The notes under the pieces are model-generated. The model had not been told where the DNA came from. It did no database searches and saw only the letters and a list, made by a program, of their open reading frames with translations. A program made the translations under genes and the position numbers. DNA of 64,000 nt from Cervus elaphus (lineage: Eukaryota > Chordata > Mammalia > Artiodactyla > Cervidae): NCBI RefSeq assembly GCF_910594005.1, contig NC_057847.1:25891001-25955000 (forward strand). Direction: 5' to 3'. Positions 11,095 to 22,840 of this stretch are shown piece after piece (positions within the stretch are counted from its first letter, which is position 1; each line of letters starts with the position of its first letter).

Positions 11095-12235
11095 CATTGT
11101 TCATTTATTCGTCAGTAGACATTAGGGTTCCTTCCACCTTTTGGTTATTGTGAATAATGCTGCAGTGAACATGAGTCTGTAAATATCACTTTAGATCCTG
11201 CTTATAATTATTCTGGGTAAATACCCTGAAGTGAAGTTGTTGGGTCACATGGTAATTTTATTTTTAATTTTTTTGAGGAATCTGTATACTGGTTTCCATA
11301 GCAGTTGCACCATTTTACATTCTACCAGGATTGTACCAGTTTCTCTATATCTCGGCCAACACTTATTGTTTTCTGTTTTTTTTTTATTTGGCTGCACTGG
11401 GGCTTTGTTGGTACTCTTGGGCTTTCTCTAGTTGCAGCGAGCTGAGGCTGCTCTTCAAGTTGTGCGTGGGCTTCTCTTGTGGTACAGAATGGGCTCTGGG
11501 GTGCTGGGCATCAGTGGCTGTGGCACGTGGCCTTCGTTGCCTCACGGCGTGTGGAGCCTTCTACCAGAGGTCAAGCTTGTATCCCCTGCATTGACAGGTG
11601 GATTCCTAACCAGTGGACTGCCGGGGAAGTCTTATTTTCTGGTTTTTTTGGATAGTGACCATTTGGTTGGGTGGGTGTGAGGTGATGCCTCATTGTGGTT
11701 TTGATTTGCATTTTCCTGATGATAGGTGATGTTGAGCATCTTTTCACATGTTTCTTGGCCATTTGTTTATCTTCTTTTGGAGAAGTGTCTGTTGAGGTCC
11801 TTTGCTTCGATGTAGTCTCATTTCTTTTTTCCTAATTGTGCTTTTGTTGCCTGTCCTTTTGGTGTCGTATCTCAGAAATAATTGCCAAATGCAAGGCCAC
11901 AAAGCTTTTTCTGTACATTTCCTTCTGTAAGTTTCAGTTTTAGGCTTTAGGTCTGTAATCCATTTTGAGTTAATTTTTGTATATAGTGTAAGGTAAGGGT
12001 CTTCATTCCTTTGCATATGGCTATCTAGTTTTCTCAGCATCATTTATTGAAGAGACTGTCTTTTCCCCATTCTATGGTCTTGATACCCTTGTTTAAAGGT
12101 TATTTGACTGTATATGGAAGGCTGTATATCTGGGTTCTCTATTCTATTCCACTAGTGTATGTGTCTGTCTTTATGCCAGTTCCACACTATTTGGATTACT
12201 AGTTTTATATTTTGATATCAGGAATCATGCTATGC
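11095..12235 (-). mobile_element. L1 ORF2/3' end, antisense, split by a SINE
   Basis: Blocks 'ttattgtgaataatgctgcagtgaac', 'gggtcacatggtaattttattttt', 'gtgaggtgatgcctcattgtggttttgatttgcatttt', 'gagttaatttttgtatatagtgtaaggtaagggtc' and 'tgttgccag'-like sequences, in the order of an antisense L1. A CHR SINE sits at 11376-11631. Confidence 0.88.
11376..11631 (-). mobile_element. CHR-type SINE, antisense
   Basis: T-rich tail, 'atttggctgcactggggctttg', 'agttgcagcgagctgagg', and end 'cctaaccagtggactgccggggaagtc'. An imperfect duplication of TTATTTTCTG-like sequence lies at 11363-11375 and 11632-11641, within L1. Confidence 0.82.
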
Positions 12236-12814
12236 ACTTTTGGGAAGAACACTATGGAGGTGAAGTGCTTGTCTCATTGTGTCATGTTGAGGGCCTGTGT
12301 AACAGCAGCATGATTTATTATTGGTGATATTTTACTAACCATGTATACACACATTGGTATTTATTTCTGTCATTTTTATTTCTGTATCTAGTAGGTAGAT
12401 ACTTTTTAACAGTTTAGTTATATCTAAATTAAAAACATTTCAAAAAGAACATTCTACGTTTTTCCATGTTTTTGGATGTGTGTTTTATAAATAGTTAATT
12501 CAGAATAATGGTGGAGCTTACATTGGTGTCCTAACTTCCCTATACATAATATAATCTTGTAAAGATTTTAGATTAAACATATTCAGTCAGATTTACCTAT
12601 TACAGTAAAATATATAGCTTCAGAAATAAAATCGATTTTAACTGGAGGAAGCATGCATTAAGTCTAGTTACTCTTTCTTATGAAAAAAGAAATAATATTT
12701 CATTTCATTGCAGAAGTAATGTTTATGTAAACCTCTTGCATTAGAGAGAAATCCCTACAGTTTTGAATCTTTCCTATACCTTCAAGTTTCAATAATAACC
12801 TTAAGGGATCTGAA

Positions 12815-12815
12815 T

Positions 12816-12857
<42 letters not shown>
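12815..12857 (+). repeat. (TG)n microsatellite
   Basis: Pure alternating TG from 12821 to 12857 (about 18.5 units), preceded by an imperfect TGTGTA. Confidence 0.97.
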
Positions 12858-12862
<5 letters not shown>

Positions 12863-13549
12863 CATTTCACCAAAAAGTCTTATAGGCTTTACCACTCCAA
12901 TTTAAGTCAAAACTTTAAAATTCTATGCTTTTGCAAGGCTCTTCTTTAGTAGATTTGAATTGATCAAAATGTCTTAGCTTTTCACCAAAGCCTGTACTAA
13001 TAATCCTTAGAAAATTTCTTTTTCCTTTTTTGTACTTAGAAAGCTATTGGAAAATATAGATGACTTGGGCTTTGTGAAATTTAAAATCCTGGCCAAGAGG
13101 AGGTGATCTGTGAAAATGGAGTTGTCTTCCAAGTTTAGTTGATGCATGTTAGAATTCTTTTGGCCTAAGAGATGCTGGGACTTTCTTTTCTACGTTTTTG
13201 CTATATAATGTCTTAATTTTAAGTTTATTTCTTTATTATGAAACATACTTTTTTCCAGGTAGGCAGTCAAAATGCAATAGTTAATAAACCAATAAATTAG
13301 AAAATAACTCCATGAACTCCCTATGGCCTTTTTATACTGCAATTACTGAGCCTTTGGTAATAGCAACAAGCAGGTTTTTTATCTACAGTATCCAGAAATA
13401 CAGCTGCATTTTTTTTGTCTCCCAAGAAAGGCACAAATGTCTTAAAAGTGGATTAATTAATATATTTAAGTTTTGCTTAAAATATTTTTATTGTACCCTT
13501 ATTTTGTTGTATTTTTATTGCAGGTATACAGTATTTCAGTTACCTTTTG

Positions 13550-13676
13550 TTTATTTTTTATTTTTTGGCTGCACCACATAGCTTGCAGGATCTTAGTTCC
13601 CTGCCCAGGGATCAAATCCATACCCTCAGTAGTGAAAGTGCAGAGTTCTAACTACAGGGCCTCCAGGGAATTCCCT
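13550..13676 (-). mobile_element. CHR-type SINE, antisense
   Basis: TTTATTTTTTGGCTGCACCA, 'gatcttagttccctgcccagggatcaaatcc' and 'agggcctccagggaattccc'. An imperfect flanking duplication starts AGTTAC at 13538 and again at 13679. Confidence 0.85.
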
Positions 13677-14787
13677 TTAGTTACTTTTTTGATAAATATG
13701 AGCTTGTAGATTGTTCTAGTAACCTATACTGGATCTGGAAAGAGGCCTGGTAGTGCATGCCTTTAAATTCCCAGCTGAGTCTGTTATTATAGGCACTCAG
13801 ATTTGACCAATGATGCTCTTAGTAACCAGTAATGATTTAAATGGCTGTTTTGGGAAACTTCTGTACTTTAATCCAAAATATTTAGTTTGAATGGGATATA
13901 AGAGCTGTATTTTAAAGACCGATGGGCAGGTACAAGTTAATATATCATTGCCAAATTGTGCTTCTCATCAGTAGTATTTTGGTGAGTCTCCCTGTTGCCT
14001 TTTGTTCATTACTCTTTTACAAGGGTCTCAGAGGTTAAAAAAAAGTGATTCTCTGGTTTAAAAGTTCAATCATATGAACTAACTGTAACAAGTATAAACT
14101 GCCGATGAGTATAGGGTTAGATCTCATCTAATAGACATTTTTACCTTAAAGAAGTGTTTGGAAAAGAGAGAATAGTAATACAAGTTGTAAGTGTGTGTTA
14201 TTTATTATTAATAGCTCTTTTCTTGATTAAAGTTGTACTTTGGAAAAAATTTGCATTTTTACTTTCATAATCCACAGATCACAGTTCTAGACTACCAGTA
14301 ATCCTTATGCATTAACAATTAGAAGGGAGTCTAAGCTCCAAACTTTTATTTCCCACTAGGCAGTTAGCATCTGTTTCCCAGTTCAGAATGCTTTGGAAGT
14401 AATTGACCTAACTAAATACATACCTCTCTACATTTATGCCAGAGGAGATTATACTAGATACAGGTGAAATGATACTGGTGTTCCAGCAACTTTAGAAATG
14501 AAATATATAGGCTTTGTAGTATGCTGTGAAACTAGTTATTTATAACAAAGATTTTTTGGGGAAATGCTTTTCACATTCCAAATAGACTGAGATAGGAGCA
14601 TAATCTAATTGTAAATCATGAGCTACACCGTTGTAAATTTAATTCATTTCTGTTAGTGAAAATGCATCCCCCTCTTTCCGCAGATTGTTTTTATAACCCT
14701 CATGGATTTTATTTGACCATTAAAATTAGAGTAGGATAAATTTTTCTGTGTTAGCCTAAAAATTGAAGTTGTTTTTATTCCTTTTAG

Positions 14788-14931
14788 GAAATCTACCTTC
14801 TTCAATGTACTAACCAATAGTCAAGCTTCAGCAGAAAACTTCCCATTCTGCACTATTGATCCAAATGAGAGCAGAGTACCTGTGCCTGATGAAAGATTTG
14901 ACTTTCTTTGCCAGTACCACAAACCAGCAAG
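14788..14931 (+). CDS. OLA1: OLA1 internal coding exon (P-loop end to switch I)
   Basis: Internal exon of Obg-like ATPase 1, a cytosolic P-loop NTPase of the TRAFAC/YchF family that hydrolyses ATP rather than GTP. The 144-nt exon holds one leading base of a split Gly codon, 47 codons and two bases of a split Ser codon. It translates without a stop from KSTFFNVLTNSQASAENFPF to the segment ending QYHKPA. From my knowledge of the 396-residue human protein this is about Lys35 to Ser82. It carries the Lys-Ser-Thr half of the Walker A motif (its GLPNVG half must be in the preceding exon, outside the window) and the FPFCTIDPNE switch I region. The acceptor is a T-rich tract ending AG at 14786-14787 and the donor is GTAAGA from 14932. 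The following exon at 20081 completes the Ser codon in frame. A processed pseudogene is unlikely because the two segments are separated by an intron with correct splice sites. Confidence 0.97.
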
Positions 14932-15060
14932 GTAAGAAAAATCTTTATGCCATTGTTCGTGTGGTAGCCCTGTATAGATTAAGTACGTGTATGTTAGTGA
15001 TGTATTTAAAATCATGTGTTTTAATTTTTTTTCAAAATTAATTCAGAATTGTTATTTTGT

Positions 15061-15177
15061 GAGTGCTTTGTCACTCAGTGGTGTCTGACTCTTTGCAGCC
15101 CCATGAACTGTATGTAGCCTGCCAAGCTCCTCTGTCCGTGGGATTCTCCGGGCAAGAACACTGGAGTGGGTTGCCCT
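15061..15177 (-). mobile_element. Bov-tA SINE fragment, antisense
   Basis: Contains CTCAGTGGTGTCTGACTCTT, 'cctctgtccgtgggattctccgggcaagaacactggagtgggttgcc'. Flanked by TTATTT(T)G on both sides (15052 and 15178), a probable imperfect target-site duplication. Confidence 0.88.
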
Positions 15178-15652
15178 TATTTGGGGTGATTATTAAAGTA
15201 ATGTAGAGCCTGGGGAAGGGTAAGGAAGGATATATCCATTGTTAACATTGCAGTTATTTTTTTCTGGGGAGTGTGAAGTAAAGGGAGTAATTAGTCTGTA
15301 TTACGTGATTCCACTCATGTAAAAGTTTACATGTATGTGTGTATTCATAGGAAAATGTGTTAACTGAAGATCACAAACTAATCGATGTTTCTCTCTAAGG
15401 AATGGAATTTTTAGAATGGAATTTCAATTTTTATTTCTGTGTTTCTCTATGTTGTTTAAAGTTTTTATAACAAATATGTTATTAGGCTGGTGCAACAGTA
15501 ATTGTGGTTTCAGACCCTGAATTTGAAATAATTATAATTAGGTTCAGACATATCTTTATTAATCAAAATAGGAATCATTACAATCAGCACATTTTTGCCA
15601 ATGAGAAATAAGTTTGTTTATTCCTGTAGCATAAAAATCTGTGCTTTGGGAT

Positions 15653-15877
15653 TCAACGAGCTTGTGGAAAACGTTTTCTGTGTCCTGCTGGTTGTGGAAG
15701 CATTTTCCCTGCAAAAAGTTTCTGAGATGGCTTTGAAGAAGTGGTAGTTGGTTGGCAAGAGGTCAGGTGAATATGGCAGATAAGTCCAACCTTGTAGAAA
15801 AATTCATTCAACTTTTGAAGCATTGGATGTGCAACGTTCGGTCGGGCATTGTCATGAAGAATTGGCCAATTGACCAA
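15653..15877 (-). pseudogene. Mariner transposase remnant, catalytic C-terminal part
   Basis: Encodes ILHDNARPNVAHPMLQKLNE, with the second catalytic Asp (HDNARP) intact. The frame then shifts. In the restored frame the third motif reads Pro-Tyr-Ser-Pro-Asp-Leu-Leu-Pro-Thr-Asn-Tyr-His-Phe-Phe, so the third DD34D aspartate is Asn. The substitution at this position recalls the one known in human SETMAR. Confidence 0.9.
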
Positions 15878-16123
15878 TGCCCGCTATAGGCATTGCAGTT
15901 TTCTGTGCATCTCATTCATTTGCTGAGCATACCTCTCAGGTGTAATGGTTTTGCCGAGATTCAGAAAGGTGTAGTGGATCATACTGGCAGACCACCAAAG
16001 AGTGACCATGACCCTTTCCTTGGTTTAAGTTTGGCTTTAGGAAGCGCTTTGGAGCTTCTTCTTGATCCAGCTACTGAGCTGGTCATTGCCGGTTGCTGTA
16101 TAAAATCCACTTTTCTTTGCATG

Positions 16124-16543
16124 TCACAGTATGATGGAGAAATGTTCATTGTTGTTGTGTAGACGGAGAGAAGATGACACGTCAAAATGATGATGTTTTT
16201 GATTTTCGGACAGTTCTTGAAGCACCCACTTATCAAACTTTTTCACCTTTCTAATTTGTTTCAAATGCTGAATGACTGTAGAATGGTTGATGTTGAGTTC
16301 TTCAGCACCTTCTTGTGTAGTTGTAAGAAGATCAACTTCGATGATTGCCCTCAGTTGGCCTTTGTCACCTTCCAATGGCCGGCCGCTATGCTCCTCATCT
16401 TCAAGGCTCTCGTCTCCTTTGCAAAACTTCTTATACCACCACTGCACTGTACATTCAGTAGCAGTTTCTGGTCCAAATGCATTGTTGATGTGAGTTGTGT
16501 CTGATGCTTTATGGCCCATTTTGAACTTGAGTAAGAAAAACAC
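16124..16543 (-). pseudogene. Mariner transposase remnant, N-terminal DNA-binding part
   Basis: A 139-codon open stretch covering the helix-turn-helix DNA-binding half. It has the family motifs VQWWYKKFCKGDESLEDEEH and 'SGRPLEGD' followed by 'ELNINHSTVIQHLKQI'. The reading continues in other frames toward 15653. At about 16110 the expected first catalytic position reads Val-Thr-Cys-Lys-Glu-Lys-Trp, so the Asp of the usual C/G-D-E-K-W motif is Lys here. Inactive. Confidence 0.92.
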
Positions 16544-17094
16544 TTGGATTTGTTTTTTGTCTCACGTCATTTCTATAGTCTAAAATACATATAAAATAAA
16601 TAGCAAGTAACAATTCATTAGCAAAAGTCATAAAGCAAGAATTGCACATTAAAATGATGTATAGCATAACCACATTTATTTAAGAATGTATTCCAATATC
16701 AAATGGCAAAATTCAGCAATGCAAAACTCCAATTACTTTTGCACCAACCTAAATAGTATATTTTTAATTAGAAAAAAAAGACGCTACAGTTTTATTGTAG
16801 GAAATTCACAGTATGGAAATGTATAAAGAGAGAAGTAAAAATCACCTATACTTCTGTCTTAATATAATAACTATAAGTACTTCGGAGGTAGAAACTTCCA
16901 TGCTTTTGTTATTTTTTACTTGGGGTATTATTAACATTTTTCTAGAGTAAAAATACAGACTTAAATGATTTTTAATATAATACTTATGCTTAATACTATG
17001 CTATATGAATGTGCGTACAGTTTATTTGCTATTTCCTTACTATTGAGATTTTGTTTGCATTTAGTTTTTCACTATTTTGAACGTGGTGATAAAT

Positions 17095-17430
17095 CCCAAG
17101 ATTTCATCTCCAGTCCTGAACTCTGTTAAACTCCAGACATATATCTAACTGCCTCTTTGACACTGACACTTACATGATTAAACAGGTGCCTCTGACTTGA
17201 CATGTCCAAAATGAACTTCTTGGTTTCACCCTGCCTGTGTCAGTTTTGTGCTTCCTCAAGACATTTATAATTCAGTAAATAGCACTGTTATTTCTCTAGT
17301 TGCTTAAGTTAAAACCCAAGATTTATTCTGGATTCTTTTCTTTCCTTACCCCTACATCCAATCTGTCAGAAATTCCTGAGTTCTAACTATAAAGTATATA
17401 CCAAATTCATTTCCTTCTTACTTTCATCCT
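17095..17430 (-). repeat. Ancient L2-like fragment, antisense (tentative)
   Basis: The order 'aaactccagacatatatctaactgcctctttgac', 'catgtccaaaatgaacttctt' and 'catccaatctgtcagaaattcctgag' is that of an old dispersed mammalian LINE complement. Family assignment is tentative. Confidence 0.5.
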
Positions 17431-17689
17431 CTAGTTTTAGCATCTGTTGATTTTTGACGAATTAATTGTTACTGTGATGATTGTCACATGATGATCTTGT
17501 ATTTCATCATTTTTTTTCATTTATTAGATGGCATTCTGCTGTAAGAAGAGCTTTCTTGTTTTCATTTATTCATTCATGTATTTATTCCTATCACTGTTAC
17601 TCACTTTGTTACAATCTGTTACAATCATTGGATGTAGCTCAAATTATATCCCTCAAATTGACTCCTCAAGCTGACTTCTATATCCTTTT

Positions 17690-17915
17690 TAAAACACTTT
17701 ATTTTTAAATGATTTCAATTTTATATATAAGCTACAAAATTATATGTAGAATGCTTGTATGGTTTCACTCAAATTTCTCTGAACTCTTGAAAATAAGTTG
17801 CAGACATGATGCCACACTACACTTTAATTCTTCAATTTTATTTGCTAAATATAGACACTCTCCTGCATTGCCAGAGTAAACCATTATAATCAGGACACTG
17901 ACAGTGATCTAAGTT
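17690..17915 (-). mobile_element. L1 3' UTR fragment, antisense
   Basis: Contains 'ttgaaaataagttgcagacatgatgcc' and 'atagacactctcctgcattgcc...ccattataatcaggacactgac', a familiar antisense L1 3' UTR order. Confidence 0.6.
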
Positions 17916-18124
17916 TCGTATGATCTAAAAACATAAAGTGGTCTTAAAAATCATTGGTACGTGTATAAAAAATCCTTGAATAAGGGCTCAAGTTTTTGTT
18001 TTTTGATATATGGTATTAATGGTTTAAACCTTTATCATGGCCTTAAATCAAGAATCAGAATTAAACTCATTTCTATTAGAAAACTGACTCTCAGAACTAT
18101 AGGTTGACCTGTCTTGTTTCCTCG

Positions 18125-18245
18125 TAAAAGGAAATGGAAGTCTAAGAAGGTGAAATGATTTGTCCAAGGTCACACAGATAGTAATGTCAACCAGGACTAG
18201 AGCTGAAGGCTTCCTACTTCAAATTCAGGGCCTTTCCACTCATAT
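18125..18245 (+). repeat. MIR element
   Basis: Contains the MIR core 'gatttgtccaaggtcacacagatagtaatg' and 'accaggactagagctgaagg'. Degenerate. Confidence 0.85.
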
Positions 18246-19337
18246 CTATGATACTGTAGTTTATATTTATCATATGGGTGATAGTTTTAGGTATAAGAAA
18301 TTATGTAGATGAATTTGGTTGCACTTAACATACTGATTTGAAAATTGATTTATTGAGATAGTAACAGGTAGCATGGTATTTTAGTGTTGGTTTCAGCACC
18401 TCAGTTGTGTTAACAAGGACCTGGGTTTGTTCCCCTCTCCATTTTACTTTCTTCATCAGCTGGGTCATAAGATTACCTTCCCTTTTATTCATAGGATGCC
18501 TCTCCCATCTTGGAATTGTATACTTTGTCGTCCATGTTCAGAGTGAAGAAAGAGGGGTTTGCTTCTAGAAGCTCTCTCAGAGCACTGATGAGCTTCTATT
18601 TAAGAATGCTCTTACCTTCTCTGGCAAACCTCTCCTGAAGTCTTTAGGCAAGTGGGGCAAAGCAGAGGTCCTGGAGTCACTGATTGTGCCTAGGGGATGA
18701 GATTAAACTGCTTATATAGGTCCAAGTACATGCGCTTTCTAGAATTAGGTATAGAGCCAGCTTCTCCAAAGCTCTGGGCTACACTGGGGAGGGATGGCTA
18801 GCCAAGTGACGGTCAATATAGTCCCCAAGGGAAGGGCAGAGGACACCACTGGTGCGGCATCCACAGTCTCCACCAAAAACTGAACCATAGCTCATGTATG
18901 TTTTCTGTGGATTTGCTGGTAAGAGCTATCAACTAATTTCTATTTGTATAAAAAAATTTTTATGGAACAGTTATTTTTAAAATACTCATTTTCCATGTAG
19001 ATATTAGAGAAGTATTTTGTGGAACTTTATGTTGTGTTTTATCATGTAGTAAAATTGACATTCTTAAAAGTGAATATTCTGAAAATTGACAAAGGATACA
19101 TATGTATGCCATACACCTTTGTCATATGATGTTGAAAGTAGCTTTATTTACTCATGCTTTAATCTCCTTTTTTACATGGCTGACTGATTTTGTTAACTTG
19201 TTTTCTAGTTTGTGTTAACTGTTACTTGACTTTGTCTCATTCAGTTGTACTTGTTAACAACTAGGTTATTACTATTCTGTTAATTGGTTCACATTACATG
19301 CACTTTGGGGCTGTAAAACCCATATGGTGATTAAATG

Positions 19338-19447
19338 CAAGAGGGAGGGGACATCTGTATACCTATGGCTGTTTCATTGATATTTGGCAGAAAACAACAA
19401 AAATCTGTAAAGCAGTTATCCTTCAATTAAAATAAATTAATAAATAA
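19338..19447 (+). mobile_element. Artiodactyl L1 3' end
   Basis: Reads GAGGGAGGGGACATCTGTAT, then 'ggctgtttcattgatatttggcagaaaacaac', then 'tgtaaagcagttatccttcaattaaaata' and an A-rich tail. This is the characteristic 3' terminus of ruminant L1 elements, heavily 5' truncated. Confidence 0.82.
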
Positions 19448-19540
19448 AAGAAAAATGAGGGATTAATAAAGTCATTTATATTTTAAAAGATGCAAACCTA
19501 GATATCCTGTATTCCAGTTTCATTACTATTAAGCTGAATG

Positions 19541-19712
19541 ATGCTGTGTGCAGTAGATTTCTTAACTCCTCAAAGGCTCAATTTCCTCATCTGTAAAGTG
19601 GGTTTAATAAATAACATCCACCATATAGATTTGTTTCGAACTTTGAAGTGATAACACATGTCACTAGTCTGGGTCACTCAGTCGGGTCCTGGCACGCAGT
19701 ATCAGTCGTCTG
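19541..19712 (-). repeat. MIR element, antisense
   Basis: Contains TTTCCTCATCTGTAAAGTGG, 'tttgtttcgaactttgaagtgataacacatg' and 'cctggcacgcagtatc', the complement of the MIR consensus order. Confidence 0.85.
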
Positions 19713-20080
19713 CTAGCTCGTTTGTGATGGTTACCTTGCCTCGTATCAGTGCGCCCTGAAACACCCGCCTCTGCCTTTGTGTGTGTGTGCATGTGCCAGT
19801 GGAGCGGTGTAGTGAAACTAGTGACGTGAGTTTTTGGTTTAGAGACATAATAAAAACATCTATTCTGTTTTAAAATGTTTCTCTTTCTTTTCCTAGTTGA
19901 GAAAGTCCTAATTTTTAAAAAGATTATTTCTTGCTTGTATTTTTTTATTCATTTGAGAGTCTAATAAACATTGTTCTAGAAAGGAAACAATTAATTTATG
20001 TAATGTGTTTGGAAAAGCCATTTGGCTAATAAACAGGTTCTTAGTACTATCTTATACTAAAGTCATCTTTTGTTTTTCAG

Positions 20081-20208
20081 CAAAATTCCTGCTTTTCTAA
20101 ATGTAGTGGATATTGCTGGCCTTGTGAAAGGAGCTCACAATGGGCAAGGCCTGGGAAATGCCTTTTTATCCCATATTAGTGCCTGTGATGGAATCTTTCA
20201 TTTAACAC
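20081..20208 (+). CDS. OLA1: OLA1 internal coding exon (G3/DxxG segment)
   Basis: Second OLA1 exon in the window, 128 nt. Its first base C completes the Ser codon (AG|C) left open by the exon ending at 14931. Then come 42 codons, from KIPAFLNVVDIAGLVKGAHN to the segment ending FHLT, and one base C of a split Arg codon. These are about residues Lys83 to Arg125 of human OLA1. The Asp-Ile-Ala-Gly run is the G3/Walker B DxxG motif, and the Gly-rich GAHNGQGLGNAFL run after it is the highly conserved YchF/OLA1 switch II region. The acceptor is TTTGTTTTTCAG and the donor is GTAAGT at 20209. The next human exon begins within the Arg codon and reads AFEDDD; no such sequence follows in the window, so the downstream intron exceeds 43.7 kb. 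The NxxE specificity motif and the TGS domain are encoded outside the window. Confidence 0.97.
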
Positions 20209-21406
20209 GTAAGTACAGTTTATTTAGTTGATTGATTCTATTATGATTCATATTTTCTTTCCATTATTGTGCAAATAAAATAATAAATAACTAATAAAAT
20301 AAGATTTGCTTAGTTTCACAAGGTGAATTATGGTTTGTCTGTTAATTATGACTTAATGTGATTAAGTGTCTTCTCCACATGAAAAGGCTTATTCCACATT
20401 ATATGCTGTGTTGTTGTCAGTTTCTAATTGAATTTTATCCCATTTTGGATTAGACCCATTGAGAAGTGTTTCTATGCAGAAGTAATTTTGTTGATTATAA
20501 AAGGCATTTTGAAATTTTCTTAACTTGTGGAATTTTCCTTCATTTTTGCTTTCCATATGTTGAGAAGACAGACTTGATAAAGGAAGGGATTCCATTATTC
20601 CAGAGGAGAGAAAAGCATCTGGGTTATATATTAGAGATGAAAGGATTAAGGAGAAACTATAGATCAGCTAGTTGTTAATGAAGAGAGGGATATAAAGCAA
20701 AGAGAGAAAATACGTGGAATTGTGTGTTGGTTTGCGTTCTACAGAAGTGACCCACGAGCATAGTAATCCTCTGAAAAAAATAGAAAGTTTTAGGTTAAGG
20801 CTCAGTTCAACACTGTACTTTATAGTAATATTATTATAATGAACAAATTAATGCAAACGAAGGAAATATAAATTAGAGGTGGGGTCTGATTTAATGCTTT
20901 TCTCTGTTACTGGTCCTAGACAGGTAACTAACTATAAGCAACTGAGAATGAGCATTTAGAAAGTTTTGCTTAGTAATTCATTTTTATTTTATTTCACAAA
21001 AGCTCATAACAGATAGTTTGAGAAGCACTGGTCTAGGTAGCTTTACTTGGATGAAGATATAAAGACACTTTATGGACAAGATTGTGATGTAGGCGAAGCA
21101 TAAGATTGTGTGTTTGTGAGTATGGAGGGGCTTTAAATCTTTAGACTACTCTGTCTTATTTGACACATTATTTGTGGAGCACCTCTTTCTATTGTGCTAA
21201 GGGATATCATGGCGAGTGGAAACAGAAATGACCCTCCCTCATGGTGCTTACAATTCCAGTGGAGGAAACAGACATTGAATAAATGGTCTTGTAAATGCCA
21301 GATGTCATTCTCTAATTGTGTACAGAGAAGAGAAACAGATTTTTTATGAACCATGAACATTTTTTTTAAATGGTTTTCATGAGTTAAAAAAAAAAAATGA
21401 AAAACT

Positions 21407-21756
21407 GGGCTTCCCTGGTGGCTCAGTGGTAAAGAATCCTCCTGCCAATGCAAGAGATACGAGTTCGATCTCTGATCTAGGAAGATCCCACATGCCGTGA
21501 AGCAGCTAAGCCCCTGTGCCACAGCTATTGGGCTTGTGCTCTGGAGTCTGGGAACCACAACTGTTCAGCCCAGGTGCTGCAGCTGCTGAGGCCCACCTAC
21601 CCTAGAGCCAGCACTCTGCAACAAGAGCAACCACTGCTATGAGAAGCCTGTGTGCCACAACTAAAGTGTAGCCTCTGCTCGCTGCAACTAGAGAAAACCT
21701 ATGCAGCAGCGAAGACACATCGCAGCCAAAAATAAATAAATAAAATTTTAAAAAAC
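21407..21756 (+). mobile_element. Full-length CHR-type SINE
   Basis: Runs from GGGCTTCCCTGGTGGCTCAG through 'cgagttcgatctctg', 'gatcccacatgccgtgaagcagctaag', many 'cacaact' blocks and a final 'cagccaaaaataaataaataaa' tail. A perfect 9-bp target-site duplication TGAAAAACT lies at 21398-21406 and 21757-21765. Confidence 0.92.
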
Positions 21757-22840
21757 TGAAAAACTTGTAAAAAGTGGGAATTTCTCCATATTTTTGCCAT
21801 AAATGACATCTATAATTTTGAATAAACAACTCTGACGAGCTATGGGTATACTATATGGTGAGTTGCATGTATTAACTATAGAACAAAATTTCTTTATGAA
21901 TTCATAATTTCCCTTTTTTTTTGCTTTTAATTTTCCTTACTTGATCATGTTGTTAAGAAAGAAAAGTGATACAGTACAGAATAGGGAAATAGTAGCCAAA
22001 TTATGGGAAGCAAATTCTTTTAAAATTTATATATATGGTAACTTCTCATAGGTGTTTTATTTAGAAAAATAATTTTTTTCTCTAGAGTTCAGTGAGCCAA
22101 TATAATTTGCTTTTACCAATTTTTAGAAGCAATATGACTTCCTATTGTTAGATATTTAAAGCTTTAAACATGACAAGACTATTGATTTCATGGAATCCTT
22201 AGCTTTTTAAAGCTGGCATTAGAAGTTTTGAAGTGATTTTTCAACAGAAAGCTAAAGTGCTTGTGTGTTATCTGAAGGACATCCCCTTTGGCTGTATCAA
22301 TTGCACCTACTGTCAAACTGTTTATAGTTGAAACTCGTTAGTTTCTCAGCAGCCACTTAGAGATACGACCTTGTAGCCTGGAAACAAGAGTTCTGCTTTG
22401 TGAGGTATGAGACAGTTTTGTTCCCAATTTAGAAACATATAGGAGGTTCAGATTAATAGAATTGTTAATTGTGAAGTATGTACTCATTTATAGTTATAGA
22501 AAACAAAATTTCAAATACAGTTGATTATTTTCACCTAAATTGTTGTGTGTTTGCATGTGTGTGTAGTTGGTGGTAATGATGGGAGGATGGGATGTATGGT
22601 ACCCTGTTCTTTCCAGAGTTCTGTTCCCCAGTTGCTTGTTAAAGGGACAAAATGTAGGAATCTGGGATGACTGTAGAGTTAGCATGTTTTTAAATACCTC
22701 TTTAGGGTATGAACAGACTCTGGCAGTTATGGCCTGGCAAGCAATTCAGTACTAACAATATTAGCTTGTGTCTGAATTGTTGGCATTTTATTTTGATTTC
22801 CATAAGAAGGGAAATGATTACTAAGCACCTAGTATTAGGT

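Larger units (their letters stand above)
1..14787 (+). other. OLA1: OLA1 intron upstream of the Lys35 exon (partial)
   Basis: Intronic by inference, because an in-frame internal exon starts at 14788 and no match to the preceding OLA1 segment (residues 1-34, ending GLPNVG) occurs upstream. Recognisable repeats are listed separately. I see nothing identifiable in 1-875, 1010-1595, 2320-2555, 4380-5070, 6000-6935, 10630-11090 (weakly L1-like in part), 12245-12810, 12860-13535 and 13680-14787, beyond AT-rich unique intron. Confidence 0.85.
15482..16752 (-). mobile_element. Degenerate Tc1/mariner DNA transposon
   Basis: About 1.27 kb bounded by inverted ends: TTAGGCTGGTGCAACAGTAA at the left and, on the complement of the right end, TTAGGTTGGTGCAAAAGTAA. 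The flanking TA is present on the left (15480-15481) and displaced by one base on the right. The minus strand encodes a broken mariner transposase. Size, ends and protein motifs match the mariner family close to Hsmar1-type elements of mammals. It is a dead copy: the frame is broken several times and two of the three catalytic Asp positions are changed. Confidence 0.95.
14932..20080 (+). other. OLA1: OLA1 intron between the two exons
   Basis: Complete 5,149-bp intron with GTAAGA donor and TTTTTCAG acceptor. It holds a Bov-tA fragment, a degenerate mariner transposon, L2- and L1-like fragments, two MIR elements and an L1 3' end, each listed separately. The stretches 15180-15480, 16755-17090, 18250-19335 and 19715-20080 show nothing I can name. 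The sequence around 19715-19830 is somewhat richer in CpG than its surroundings. Confidence 0.9.

Noticed and set aside
21133..21558. 141-codon open frame on minus
   Set aside because: Half of it is the complement of the CHR SINE at 21407-21756; the rest is unique intron. Not a gene.
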